Shown in pieces: positions 24,444 through 30,166 of a DNA stretch of 35,259 nt. This stretch comes from Thermopetrobacter sp964430935. GTDB lineage: Bacteria; Pseudomonadota; Alphaproteobacteria; Rhizobiales; Aestuariivirgaceae. The stretch spans positions 1 through 35,259 of the forward strand of contig CAYSHK010000071.1 of NCBI GenBank assembly GCA_964430935.1, in the 5' to 3' direction. A program made the translations under genes and the position numbers. The notes beneath the pieces are model-generated. The model ran no database searches. It saw only the letters and a list, made by a program, of their open reading frames with translations, and was not told where the DNA came from. How positions within the stretch are numbered: position 1 is the first letter of the stretch; each line of letters opens with the position of its first letter.

Positions 24444-25004
24444 TCAGCCGCGGCGCGGGAGGAGCTTCTCTCCCGCCAGCAGGTCCTCGACGAAATAGGC
24501 AACCAGTTCGCTGCGTCCGCGCAGACCGGCCTTGCGGTAGATGGCGTTGCTCTGGCTCTTGATGGTGCCCGGCTTCGTGTTGCGGATCTGGGCGATCTCG
24601 TTGACCGACAGCCCCTTGATGAGCAGCAGGGCGATCTCGCGTTCGGACTCGCTGAGCTTCCATTCGTCGAACTTCCGCGAGATGGTCTTCAGCAACTGCC
24701 CGGAGGCCGTCCGCACCGTCTCCTTGTAGCGGCGGTTCTGGCGGATGTGGTCCACCAGGATCCAGCCCAGCACGAACAGGGACACCGTCATGGCGATGAC
24801 GGCGATCAGCTCCATCAGGCTGTGGTCGAACCAGGGAATGTAGAGATCGATGTAGAAGATGTCCGCGAGAACGTCGATCACCATGAAGCTCTGGCAGATC
24901 AGCAGAACGACGAAGGCCGCCCCCAGCACATGGAAGCGCCAGCGCCTGACCTGATCGGCGAAGCTCGCCGTCCGTCTCTCCTCCTGATCCATGACCAGTG
25001 TCAT
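24444..25004 (-). CDS. membrane-anchored LuxR-type transcriptional regulator
   Basis: A 186-residue protein with two transmembrane helices (about 26-48 and 64-86) and a C-terminal GerE/LuxR helix-turn-helix at 118-175 (LSESEREIALLLIKGLSVNEIA, then TIKSQSNAIYRKAGLRGRSELV). There is no receiver or autoinducer domain. About 20 residues between the helices face the periplasm and could sense a membrane or redox signal. GGGAGAG before ATG 25004 fixes the start. It follows the haem operon (25169-27582) in the same orientation but beyond a strong stem-loop, so it may regulate that operon from its own promoter. The target is inferred from position only. Confidence 0.85.
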   Translation of the reverse strand: MTLVMDQEERRTASFADQVRRWRFHVLGAAFVVLLICQSFMVIDVLADIFYIDLYIPWFDHSLMELIAVIAMTVSLFVLGWILVDHIRQNRRYKETVRTASGQLLKTISRKFDEWKLSESEREIALLLIKGLSVNEIAQIRNTKPGTIKSQSNAIYRKAGLRGRSELVAYFVEDLLAGEKLLPRRG

Positions 25005-25105
25005 GTCCGTCTCTCCCGACGTTCCCGGCCGCCCCTGCGGGTCCGGCCCCGCGGTACATGATATGATAGCACGTCCGCCGGGTGTTGCACATTTCATATG
25101 GGAAA

Positions 25106-25148
25106 GGTGCCGCCCGCCCTCAATGGAGGCCAGGGGACGGACGGCACC
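25106..25148 (-). terminator. terminator-like stem-loop after the DHC gene
   Basis: GGTGCCG (25106-25112) and CGGCACC (25142-25148) start a long stem that continues with G-U pairs (about 13-15 bp). On the minus strand it is followed by TTTCCC. It lies 20 bp after the DHC stop and should end the haem operon. Confidence 0.6.
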
Positions 25149-25168
25149 CAGGAGACCCCCTGAGGGGA

Positions 25169-25879
25169 TCAGTCGTCGTCATCGTCGTAGCGACGGCGGT
25201 CGTAGTAGCGCTCTCCGCGCTCGCGATACTTCCGATACTTGTACTCGTCGTCATCGTCGTAGCGCTTGCGCTTGTACTCGTACTCGTCGTCGTCGTAGCG
25301 CTTGCGCTTGTACTTGTACTCGTCGTCGTCGTCATAGCGCTTGCGCTTGTACTTGTACTCGTCGTCGCCCCTGCGGCCGTAGTATCCGCCGTACTCGTAC
25401 TCCTCGGCCTCGTAGATGCCGGTGTCGGCGTAGCGGTGGCAGGCCTTGCAGTTGGCCTTGGAGCCGACCTTGGGATCCTTCCACGCGCGGGCCGGAACCT
25501 CCTCGTCATGTTCGCGCTTCCAGTAGGGAAGTTCGGTGATGCGCAGAGGCGTCCAGTCTTTGCGGACTCCGCGCATCATCTTGCTGCCCCAGCGCTTGTC
25601 GGCGGCGTTGGCCATCAGGTACTTCTTGATGTGCTCCACCTTGTCGGCGGGCAGCGAGGCGTCCTCGCCGAAGTGATCGGACAGATTGTCCATGATCTTC
25701 TCCCATGACCGGGCCGGCAGGAAGGCCGGCTGGAAGGCCATGTGGCAATCGCCGCATTCCTTCTTGGTCATGGCGTCGCTCACGGGCGGATACCGTTCGT
25801 CGGAAACCGCCGCCGTGGCCAGCCCGGCGGCGACCAGCGCCGCGGCGGCCGCACCCAGGGTGATGATACGGGTCTTCAT
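25169..25879 (-). CDS. diheme cytochrome c (DHC family) with repetitive Tyr/Asp/Lys/Arg tail
   Basis: A 236-residue periplasmic cytochrome. The signal peptide is MKTRII plus an Ala-rich core ending ATAAVS near residue 26. Haem attachment sites are CGDCH (42-46) and CKACH (144-148), the spacing seen in DHC, the reductant of the cytochrome SHP. After the second haem, DHC normally ends; here residues 165-236 form a tail of four near-copies of D3-4-EYKYKRKRY (172-217) followed by RYYDRRRYDDDDD. A perfect AAGGAGG precedes ATG 25879. It is the last gene of the cytochrome b-SHP-DHC operon, 38 bp after SHP. The cytochrome assignment is firm; the tail has no precedent I know of. Confidence 0.9.
   Translation of the reverse strand: MKTRIITLGAAAAALVAAGLATAAVSDERYPPVSDAMTKKECGDCHMAFQPAFLPARSWEKIMDNLSDHFGEDASLPADKVEHIKKYLMANAADKRWGSKMMRGVRKDWTPLRITELPYWKREHDEEVPARAWKDPKVGSKANCKACHRYADTGIYEAEEYEYGGYYGRRGDDEYKYKRKRYDDDDEYKYKRKRYDDDEYEYKRKRYDDDDEYKYRKYRERGERYYDRRRYDDDDD
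25229..25366 (-). repeat. tandem coding repeat of 36-39 bp in the DHC tail
   Basis: Clear units start at 25260 (36 bp), 25296 (39 bp) and 25335 (about 33 bp shared). Each begins TAGCGCTTGCGCTTGTAC on the plus strand, and a diverged fourth unit lies at about 25222-25259. Length differences are multiples of three, so the reading frame is kept. The pattern suggests growth by slippage or unequal recombination. Confidence 0.85.
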
Positions 25880-25917
25880 GGCATTCCTCCTTCTATCATG
25901 CCGTGTCGTGGCAGCCT

Positions 25918-26346
25918 TCACTGGCTGATCATGTAGGTGAGAAAGTCACCCTTCTCGCGGGGTGTGCACTCCCGCCCCAGCACGCTTCTGCAGTTCCTGC
26001 GGAACCACTTTTCCACCTTCTCCGGATCGGAATAGCGATCCGGCGTCTTCGACAGGGCCATCGGCTGGATGACCTTGCCGGTTCTGGTCTTTCCGGCCTT
26101 CAGCGGCGAGTCGGTGTGGCAGGTGGTGCAGGAGGGCGTGGCCGGCTTGCCGCCCTTGTGCTTCGCCAGGTAGAAGGCCTTGCCGCGCTCCGCGGAGAAA
26201 CCTCCCTCCGGGAAGTCTCCCGCGGCCTTCGCCTCGGCCTCGTAGCGCTTCAGCATCTCCTGCGGGCTTGCGGCCTCCGCCGCTCCCGCCACGAACAGCG
26301 CCGCTGCCAGCGTCAGTCCGGAAATGATGGCGATGTCTCTGATCAT
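25918..26346 (-). CDS. shp: SHP-type monohaem cytochrome c (sphaeroides haem protein, DUF1924)
   Basis: A 142-residue periplasmic cytochrome with a signal peptide (cleavage after about residue 26, AAEAAS). The single haem site is CTTCH (73-77). In Rhodobacter SHP the sixth ligand is an Asn 41 residues after the haem His. The same distance here gives Asn118 in WFRRNCR, next to Cys119 and Cys127, which can form the characteristic disulfide. SHP is high-spin and binds oxygen and NO; its Asn ligand leaves on reduction. AGGAGA before ATG 26346 fixes the start. It lies between its presumed reductants, the cytochrome b-DHC fusion (69 bp upstream) and DHC (38 bp downstream). Confidence 0.9.
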   Translation of the reverse strand: MIRDIAIISGLTLAAALFVAGAAEAASPQEMLKRYEAEAKAAGDFPEGGFSAERGKAFYLAKHKGGKPATPSCTTCHTDSPLKAGKTRTGKVIQPMALSKTPDRYSDPEKVEKWFRRNCRSVLGRECTPREKGDFLTYMISQ

Positions 26347-26415
26347 GGTCTTTTCTCCTGATGTTCCCGAATCCGTTTTCGTCCGTGCGTCGCTCCGTTC
26401 ACCGGATCGCGCGTG

Positions 26416-27582
26416 TCAGCTTTCGTCTCCCGCGGCTCGCGCCTTCTCGGGAATGTGGATGTTGGCGTCGTCGAACCGTCCGGTCTCCGCGTCGCGGTGG
26501 CAGGCGTTGCAGTTGGCCGGAGATCCCACCGCCGCCGAGGCGAAGACCCGCTCCGGAATGTCCCGGTGCCGCTTCTTCCACCACCGGGCCGAGGAGATGC
26601 GCAGATCCCGCGTCCTCGCCCGTCCCAGCCGCACCGCCGCCTCGGTGTCGAAGAATTCCGCGCCGTTGGCCTTCAGGAACGCGAGAATCTCCTCCTCGGT
26701 CTTCTTCCCGACGGTGGCGTCCTCGCCGTAGTGGTCCTCCAGCCCGCGGACGATGCGTTCCCACATGTCCGCGGTTCTGAGGGAGGGATGGTGCGCATGG
26801 TGGCAGTCGCCGCAGTTGTCCGAATAGGCCTTGATGTAGGTGACCTGCCGCCAGCGCGTGTCGGGCGCGGCGGAGAGGGTGTTCCAGACCGTGACGAACA
26901 GGGCGAGGGCCGCCAGGAAGACGATCAGTCCGCGCAGAGCCAGCGCTCCCTTCTCCGCCTCCTGCGGCGGCACCGGCATGGTGCCCGCGGTCATGGCCTT
27001 CAGCAGCGGATGCCCGAAGACCTTCGTCTCCATGAACACGCCGGCGAGGTGTCCGGCGATGGCCGCCAGCAGCAGCCAGGCGAGCAGCTCGTGCAGCTCC
27101 CCCGCCGCGTCGCCGAGACGATAGCTCACCCAGGCCCGCAGCGGACCGAGATCCTCCTCGCCACCGAGCGCGACGACGCCGGACAGCGTCAGGCCGAACA
27201 GCAGCGTGATGAGGATGACGATCATCCACGCGCCCGCCGGATTGTGCCCGGCCACCAGCGGAGAACGCCCCGCCGCCACGTTGCGCAAGTGCGCGATCAC
27301 CCGTCCGGGAGCCAGCGGATAGGCCGAGAGGCGGCTGTAGCGCCCGCCCGCGAACCACCACATGACCCGGAAGATGATCAGCACGGCCACCGCCTGGCCG
27401 GCCCAGACGTGCACGGTGAGCAGGTTCTCCTCGCCGAAGAAGCCGGTGAGGAGCGCCACGGCCACCGCCACGACGAGGGACCAGTGGAAGATCCGCACCG
27501 GCAGATCCCGCACCAGCACCTCGCGGTCCCCGCCGTGTCCGCCGTTTCCTTCGTGCGTGTTCGCCGTCCTGTCGGTCAGCAT
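26416..27582 (-). CDS. cytochrome b561-like membrane protein fused to a diheme DHC domain
   Basis: A 388-residue fusion. Residues 25-200 are a four-helix cytochrome b561/HydC-like domain with candidate haem-b ligands His33, His58, His164 and His178. A fifth helix (217-234) leads to a periplasmic domain with two c-type haem sites, CGDCH (257-261) and CNACH (358-362). Their spacing and surrounding residues (DCHHAHHPSLR, HYGEDATVG) resemble DHC. Electrons would pass from quinol through haem b to the diheme domain and on to SHP. AGGGGA lies before ATG 27582. First gene of the operon; a palindromic operator candidate lies about 160 bp upstream. Confidence 0.9.
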   Translation of the reverse strand: MLTDRTANTHEGNGGHGGDREVLVRDLPVRIFHWSLVVAVAVALLTGFFGEENLLTVHVWAGQAVAVLIIFRVMWWFAGGRYSRLSAYPLAPGRVIAHLRNVAAGRSPLVAGHNPAGAWMIVILITLLFGLTLSGVVALGGEEDLGPLRAWVSYRLGDAAGELHELLAWLLLAAIAGHLAGVFMETKVFGHPLLKAMTAGTMPVPPQEAEKGALALRGLIVFLAALALFVTVWNTLSAAPDTRWRQVTYIKAYSDNCGDCHHAHHPSLRTADMWERIVRGLEDHYGEDATVGKKTEEEILAFLKANGAEFFDTEAAVRLGRARTRDLRISSARWWKKRHRDIPERVFASAAVGSPANCNACHRDAETGRFDDANIHIPEKARAAGDES

Positions 27583-27729
27583 CTCTCATTCCCCTGTCTG
27601 CCGCCCCGGCCGGAGGATCCGCGACGCCTCGCATGGCGTTCCGTGGACCCGCCCGGCGCGGGCGGTCGTTCGCAACTTTCGGGAATGAGAATGGGCCGTC
27701 TACCGGCGTTCCACAATCAACCGAGGGAG

Positions 27730-27759
27730 CATGAACCGGCCCATGAACCAAGGTTCATG
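27730..27759. promoter_or_regulatory. operator candidate: palindrome plus extra half-site
   Basis: CATGAACC-AA-GGTTCATG (27742-27759) is a perfect 18-bp palindrome. A further CATGAACC at 27730 lies exactly 12 bp before its left arm. It sits about 160 bp upstream of the cytochrome b-SHP-DHC operon, a likely place for a dimeric regulator. Confidence 0.5.
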
Positions 27760-27838
27760 TCCGTTTTCCCTTCCAAAACCGGATGGAAAGGTGCCCACCA
27801 TGGCGAATTCGCCCTCCATGCGAAGTCATGCCCTGCAT

Positions 27839-27872
27839 GGAGTGAAGCTCCCGCCCCGGGCCGGCGGAGCGT
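27839..27872. repeat. 34-bp direct repeat, left copy
   Basis: Identical base for base to 28855-28888. It begins GGAGTGAAGCTCC, has a CCCGGG centre and ends GGCGGAGCGT. Inside it, GCTCC(C)GCC and GGCGGAGC form an imperfect hairpin. It could be an attachment-site core, a target duplication or a dispersed REP-like element. Confidence 0.85.
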
Positions 27873-27878
27873 AAGCAC

Positions 27879-27919
27879 TTGACAGCCATCACCGGCTATG
27901 CTAGTGCTATAGCAGCTAT
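27879..27919 (+). promoter_or_regulatory. promoter/operator candidate of the cassette
   Basis: A perfect TTGACA lies at 27879-27884, 7 bp after the 34-bp repeat. The -10 is unclear (TAGTGC at 17 bp spacing). Three GCTAT repeats (27895, 27906, 27915) follow, which could be binding sites for an autoregulator such as the RHH-like protein encoded just downstream. Confidence 0.4.
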
Positions 27920-27951
27920 ACGCAACTAGTTTCAAAAAAGGGGGACATTTC

Positions 27952-28485
27952 ATGGCTAGTGACACGATGACCCACATTCTCATTCCGATTCCACGCGAAC
28001 TCTACGATGACATCATCCGTTTTTCCGATGGAGCCCTCGATCCTGCAGAAATCGCAGTTTCACTGTTGGAAGACTGGATGGAACGTAGCGTTGAGTTCGG
28101 GAATTACGATTGGATGGAGCGCTGGGAAGAAGTGGCTGAGAAGTACGCTCCTCATGTCTACAAGGCATGGCTGAAGGAGCAGAATGCAGACAGGCCCGTT
28201 CAGGCCCAGCCCCGCGATCTTGTGTGGAAGGAGGTAACCATCCCTCACGGATCCCGGGTCCGCATGACCTATAAGGGACGGACGCATTACGCCAAGGTCG
28301 AGAATGGCTCAATCGTCGACGAGGAAGGACGGCATTTTTCCCCTTCGCAATGGGCGCATCATATTGCAAACGGAACCGCCCGGAATGCTTGGCGTGACCT
28401 TTCCTTCAAGATGCCCATGTCATCACACTGGATCCCTGCAAATATTCTGAGGGCACAGGCGCGCAAGGAGTTAGGCCTCATGTAA
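27952..28485 (+). CDS. RHH-like and RAMA-like domain protein, first gene of repeat-flanked cassette
   Basis: A 177-residue protein not assigned to a named family. Residues 5-46 (HILIPIPRELYDDIIRF...AVSLLEDWMERS) look like a strand followed by two helices, compatible with a ribbon-helix-helix DNA-binding fold. Residues 90-165 (GSRVRMTYKGRTHYAKVENG, then FSPSQWAHHI...RNAWRDLSF) resemble RAMA-type modules associated with restriction-modification and other mobile defence genes. GGGGG lies about 8 bp before ATG 27952. Codon use is more AT-rich than in the surrounding chromosome. The second gene follows after 16 bp, so they form an operon. A DNA-binding or antitoxin-like role is inference. Confidence 0.65.
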   Translation: MASDTMTHILIPIPRELYDDIIRFSDGALDPAEIAVSLLEDWMERSVEFGNYDWMERWEEVAEKYAPHVYKAWLKEQNADRPVQAQPRDLVWKEVTIPHGSRVRMTYKGRTHYAKVENGSIVDEEGRHFSPSQWAHHIANGTARNAWRDLSFKMPMSSHWIPANILRAQARKELGLM

Positions 28486-28501
28486 TGAAGGGAGATACAA
28501 T

Positions 28502-28690
28502 ATGAAGAAGTATCATCGTGAGCTGCTTCACGTTTGCATGGAAGCAGGACTGCACCCTTGCAAGATTGAACATCGGAAGAAGCATCTGCGGATTGTATGC
28601 AATGAAGGCGTACTTTTCTGCTCATCTACCCCTTCCGACTGGCGTAGCATGCGCAATCTGAAAACACAGGCCAAGCGCCTTTCCGGGTAA
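28502..28690 (+). CDS. small HicA-like / phage-type protein
   Basis: A 62-residue basic protein: a helix (YHRELLHVCMEAG), then short strands (KKHLRIVCNEGVLFCSSTP), then a C-terminal helix (SDWRSMRNLKTQAKR). The order helix-strands-helix, with a His at the start of the second strand (KKHLRI), resembles the dsRBD-like fold of HicA RNases and a group of small phage proteins with a CSSTPSD motif. GGGAG 8 bp before ATG 28502 and the 16-bp gap to the preceding gene support co-translation. It could be a toxin paired with the upstream protein, but size and motif alone do not prove RNase activity. Confidence 0.6.
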   Translation: MKKYHRELLHVCMEAGLHPCKIEHRKKHLRIVCNEGVLFCSSTPSDWRSMRNLKTQAKRLSG

Positions 28691-28854
28691 CCTTTTCCAA
28701 GGGGCGGGGCCATCTATCCCACAGCTCAGGATCACCCGCCCTCCCGGCCCAAGTTTTCATTACAGCGCCTTTACTGACATCATACGGCTGTAGCCACAGA
28801 GGCAGGCATGAACGCTCTAGCCTAGGACACAGAGCCCTACACCGGCAAAGGTAC

Positions 28855-28888
28855 GGAGTGAAGCTCCCGCCCCGGGCCGGCGGAGCGT
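28855..28888. repeat. 34-bp direct repeat, right copy
   Basis: Exact copy of 27839-27872 in the same orientation, 1016 bp downstream start to start. The two copies bracket the two small genes exactly, and similarity stops at both edges, as expected for att-like or duplicated target sequences. Confidence 0.85.
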
Positions 28889-28954
28889 TGCAATCATGCA
28901 TACCCCGGACATCCGAAACGGCGGGGTGAAAAAAAGCGGATCATCGCCGTGGTT

Positions 28955-29001
28955 TTGACAGATCCGGCAGACATGTTAAGAAAATCGAATATTTTTAACA
29001 T
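28955..29001 (+). promoter_or_regulatory. Fic gene promoter with 7-bp inverted repeat
   Basis: TTGACA (28955-28960) is followed at 16 bp by TAAGAA. ATGTTAA (28973-28979) and TTAACAT (28995-29001) are perfect inverted repeats around an AT-rich centre and end exactly before the ATG. A repressor bound here, perhaps the protein's own winged helix, would block transcription. Confidence 0.45.
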
Positions 29002-30105
29002 ATGGAGCGGAACGTGTTGAAACCAACCTATGATCTGCCACCCTTGCCGCCCCCCGTGGAGCTGGAGACCCTTCCGGTGATGCGCGCGCTGGGCAGAGCC
29101 GGCCGTGCTTTGGCGGAACTGAAAGGCAGGGCGGCAACCATTCCGAATCCGGGCATATTGATAGATACGCTTTCCCTGCAGGAGGCCCGCGCCAGCTCGG
29201 AAATCGAAAACATCGTCACGACGCAGGACGAACTGTATCGGGCCGACCTGTTTCCGGGAGGGCCCGCATCGCCGGCGGCAAAGGAAGTTGCGCGTTATCG
29301 CGACGCCATCAAACTGGGTTTCGAACTTCTGAGAAAATCCGGCGGGCTTCTTTCCAACCGCACACTCATCGCATTGTTTCGCCTTCTGAAGGAACGGGAG
29401 GAAGGTTTCCGCGAAACGCCGGGCACGGCACTGAAAAATGACCGGACGGGAGAGATCGTCTACGTGCCGCCACAGGATGCACGGGAGATCCGTCGCCATA
29501 TGGGAGAGCTTGAAAGGTTCGTCAACGATGACGGTGCATGTCCCCTGGACCCGCTTCTGAAGATGGCGATCATTCATCATCAATTCGAGAGCATCCACCC
29601 ATTTCCCGATGGCAATGGACGCATCGGACGGATACTGAATGTTCTGTATCTGGTACGCACGGGACTTCTGGACATGCCCATTCTCTACCTCAGCCGCTAT
29701 ATAACCCGCCACAAGGCGGATTATTATCGGCTGCTGCAAGCGGTGCGCACAGATGGCGCATGGGAGGAATGGACGCTGTTCATGCTCGCCGCCGTCGAGG
29801 AGACTTCCGGCACGACGCTGAGTCTGGTCGGCCAGATCGGTGAGCAGATGCAGGCCATGAAACATCGCATGCGGAGCGAACTGCCCAGGCTCTATTCCCA
29901 GGATCTTCTCAACAATCTCTTCCGCCATCCCTATACGCGCATAGAGTTTGTGAAGAACGACCTCGACGTCAGCCGCCAGACGGCTGCGAAACATCTGGAC
30001 ACCCTGGCTGAACACGGTTTCCTCACAAAGGTGAAGGCGGGACGCAACAATTACTACATCAACACCGATCTGGTCGATCTGTTCCTCTCCACCTCGGGCA
30101 ACTGA
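29002..30105 (+). CDS. Fic-family protein (AMPylase-type) with winged-helix C-terminus
   Basis: A 367-residue protein. The Fic catalytic motif HPFPDGNGRIGR is at 199-210, complete with the His base and the Asp/Asn/Arg residues that bind the nucleotide. The autoinhibitory helix motif S65-X3-E69-N70 (SSEIEN) is N-terminal, so it belongs to class II. Such enzymes transfer AMP from ATP to protein hydroxyls. Residues 305-350 (RIEFVKNDLDVSRQTAAKHLDTLAEHGFL) form a winged helix-turn-helix. The start is doubtful: ATG 29002 has no ribosome site, while GGAG (29005-29008) would serve GTG 29014 or TTG 29017. Its lower G+C and position next to the repeat cassette suggest transfer. No separate antitoxin gene is adjacent. 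Confidence 0.92.
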   Translation: MERNVLKPTYDLPPLPPPVELETLPVMRALGRAGRALAELKGRAATIPNPGILIDTLSLQEARASSEIENIVTTQDELYRADLFPGGPASPAAKEVARYRDAIKLGFELLRKSGGLLSNRTLIALFRLLKEREEGFRETPGTALKNDRTGEIVYVPPQDAREIRRHMGELERFVNDDGACPLDPLLKMAIIHHQFESIHPFPDGNGRIGRILNVLYLVRTGLLDMPILYLSRYITRHKADYYRLLQAVRTDGAWEEWTLFMLAAVEETSGTTLSLVGQIGEQMQAMKHRMRSELPRLYSQDLLNNLFRHPYTRIEFVKNDLDVSRQTAAKHLDTLAEHGFLTKVKAGRNNYYINTDLVDLFLSTSGN

Positions 30106-30166
30106 CGCCGCCCCCCGGAAATCCATACTCCCTCTCCATCGCCTGCGGATCCGGCGGCGAACAGGG

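Larger units (their letters stand above)
27583..27951. other. 369-bp divergent region between the haem operon and the accessory island
   Basis: It contains the palindrome CATGAACC-AA-GGTTCATG (27742-27759) with a third half-site at 27730-27737. It also contains an 8-bp inverted repeat CTCCATGC/GCATGGAG (27814-27842), the first copy of the 34-bp direct repeat (27839-27872) and the promoter area of the next gene. No coding sequence is supported. Confidence 0.6.
28691..29001. other. 311-bp region between the cassette and the Fic gene
   Basis: It holds the right copy of the 34-bp repeat (28855-28888). It also holds a weak hairpin GCTCT...AGAGC near 28815-28836, a TTGACA at 28955-28960 and an inverted repeat overlapping the Fic start. 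No tRNA gene or coding sequence could be supported. Confidence 0.55.

Noticed and set aside
25222..25370. Possible CRISPR-like or minisatellite array
   Set aside because: The units have no spacers, vary by multiples of three and are translated as the tail of the DHC protein, so it is a coding tandem repeat.
28691..28854. tRNA or tmRNA gene as an integration target next to the 34-bp repeat
   Set aside because: I found no cloverleaf arms or conserved T-arm sequence. The 34-mer itself forms only an imperfect hairpin.
30106..30159. Bidirectional terminator from CGCCGCC and GGCGGCG between the Fic and RND genes
   Set aside because: The arms are only 7 bp with a loop of about 40 nt and no T-tract, which is expected by chance in this composition.
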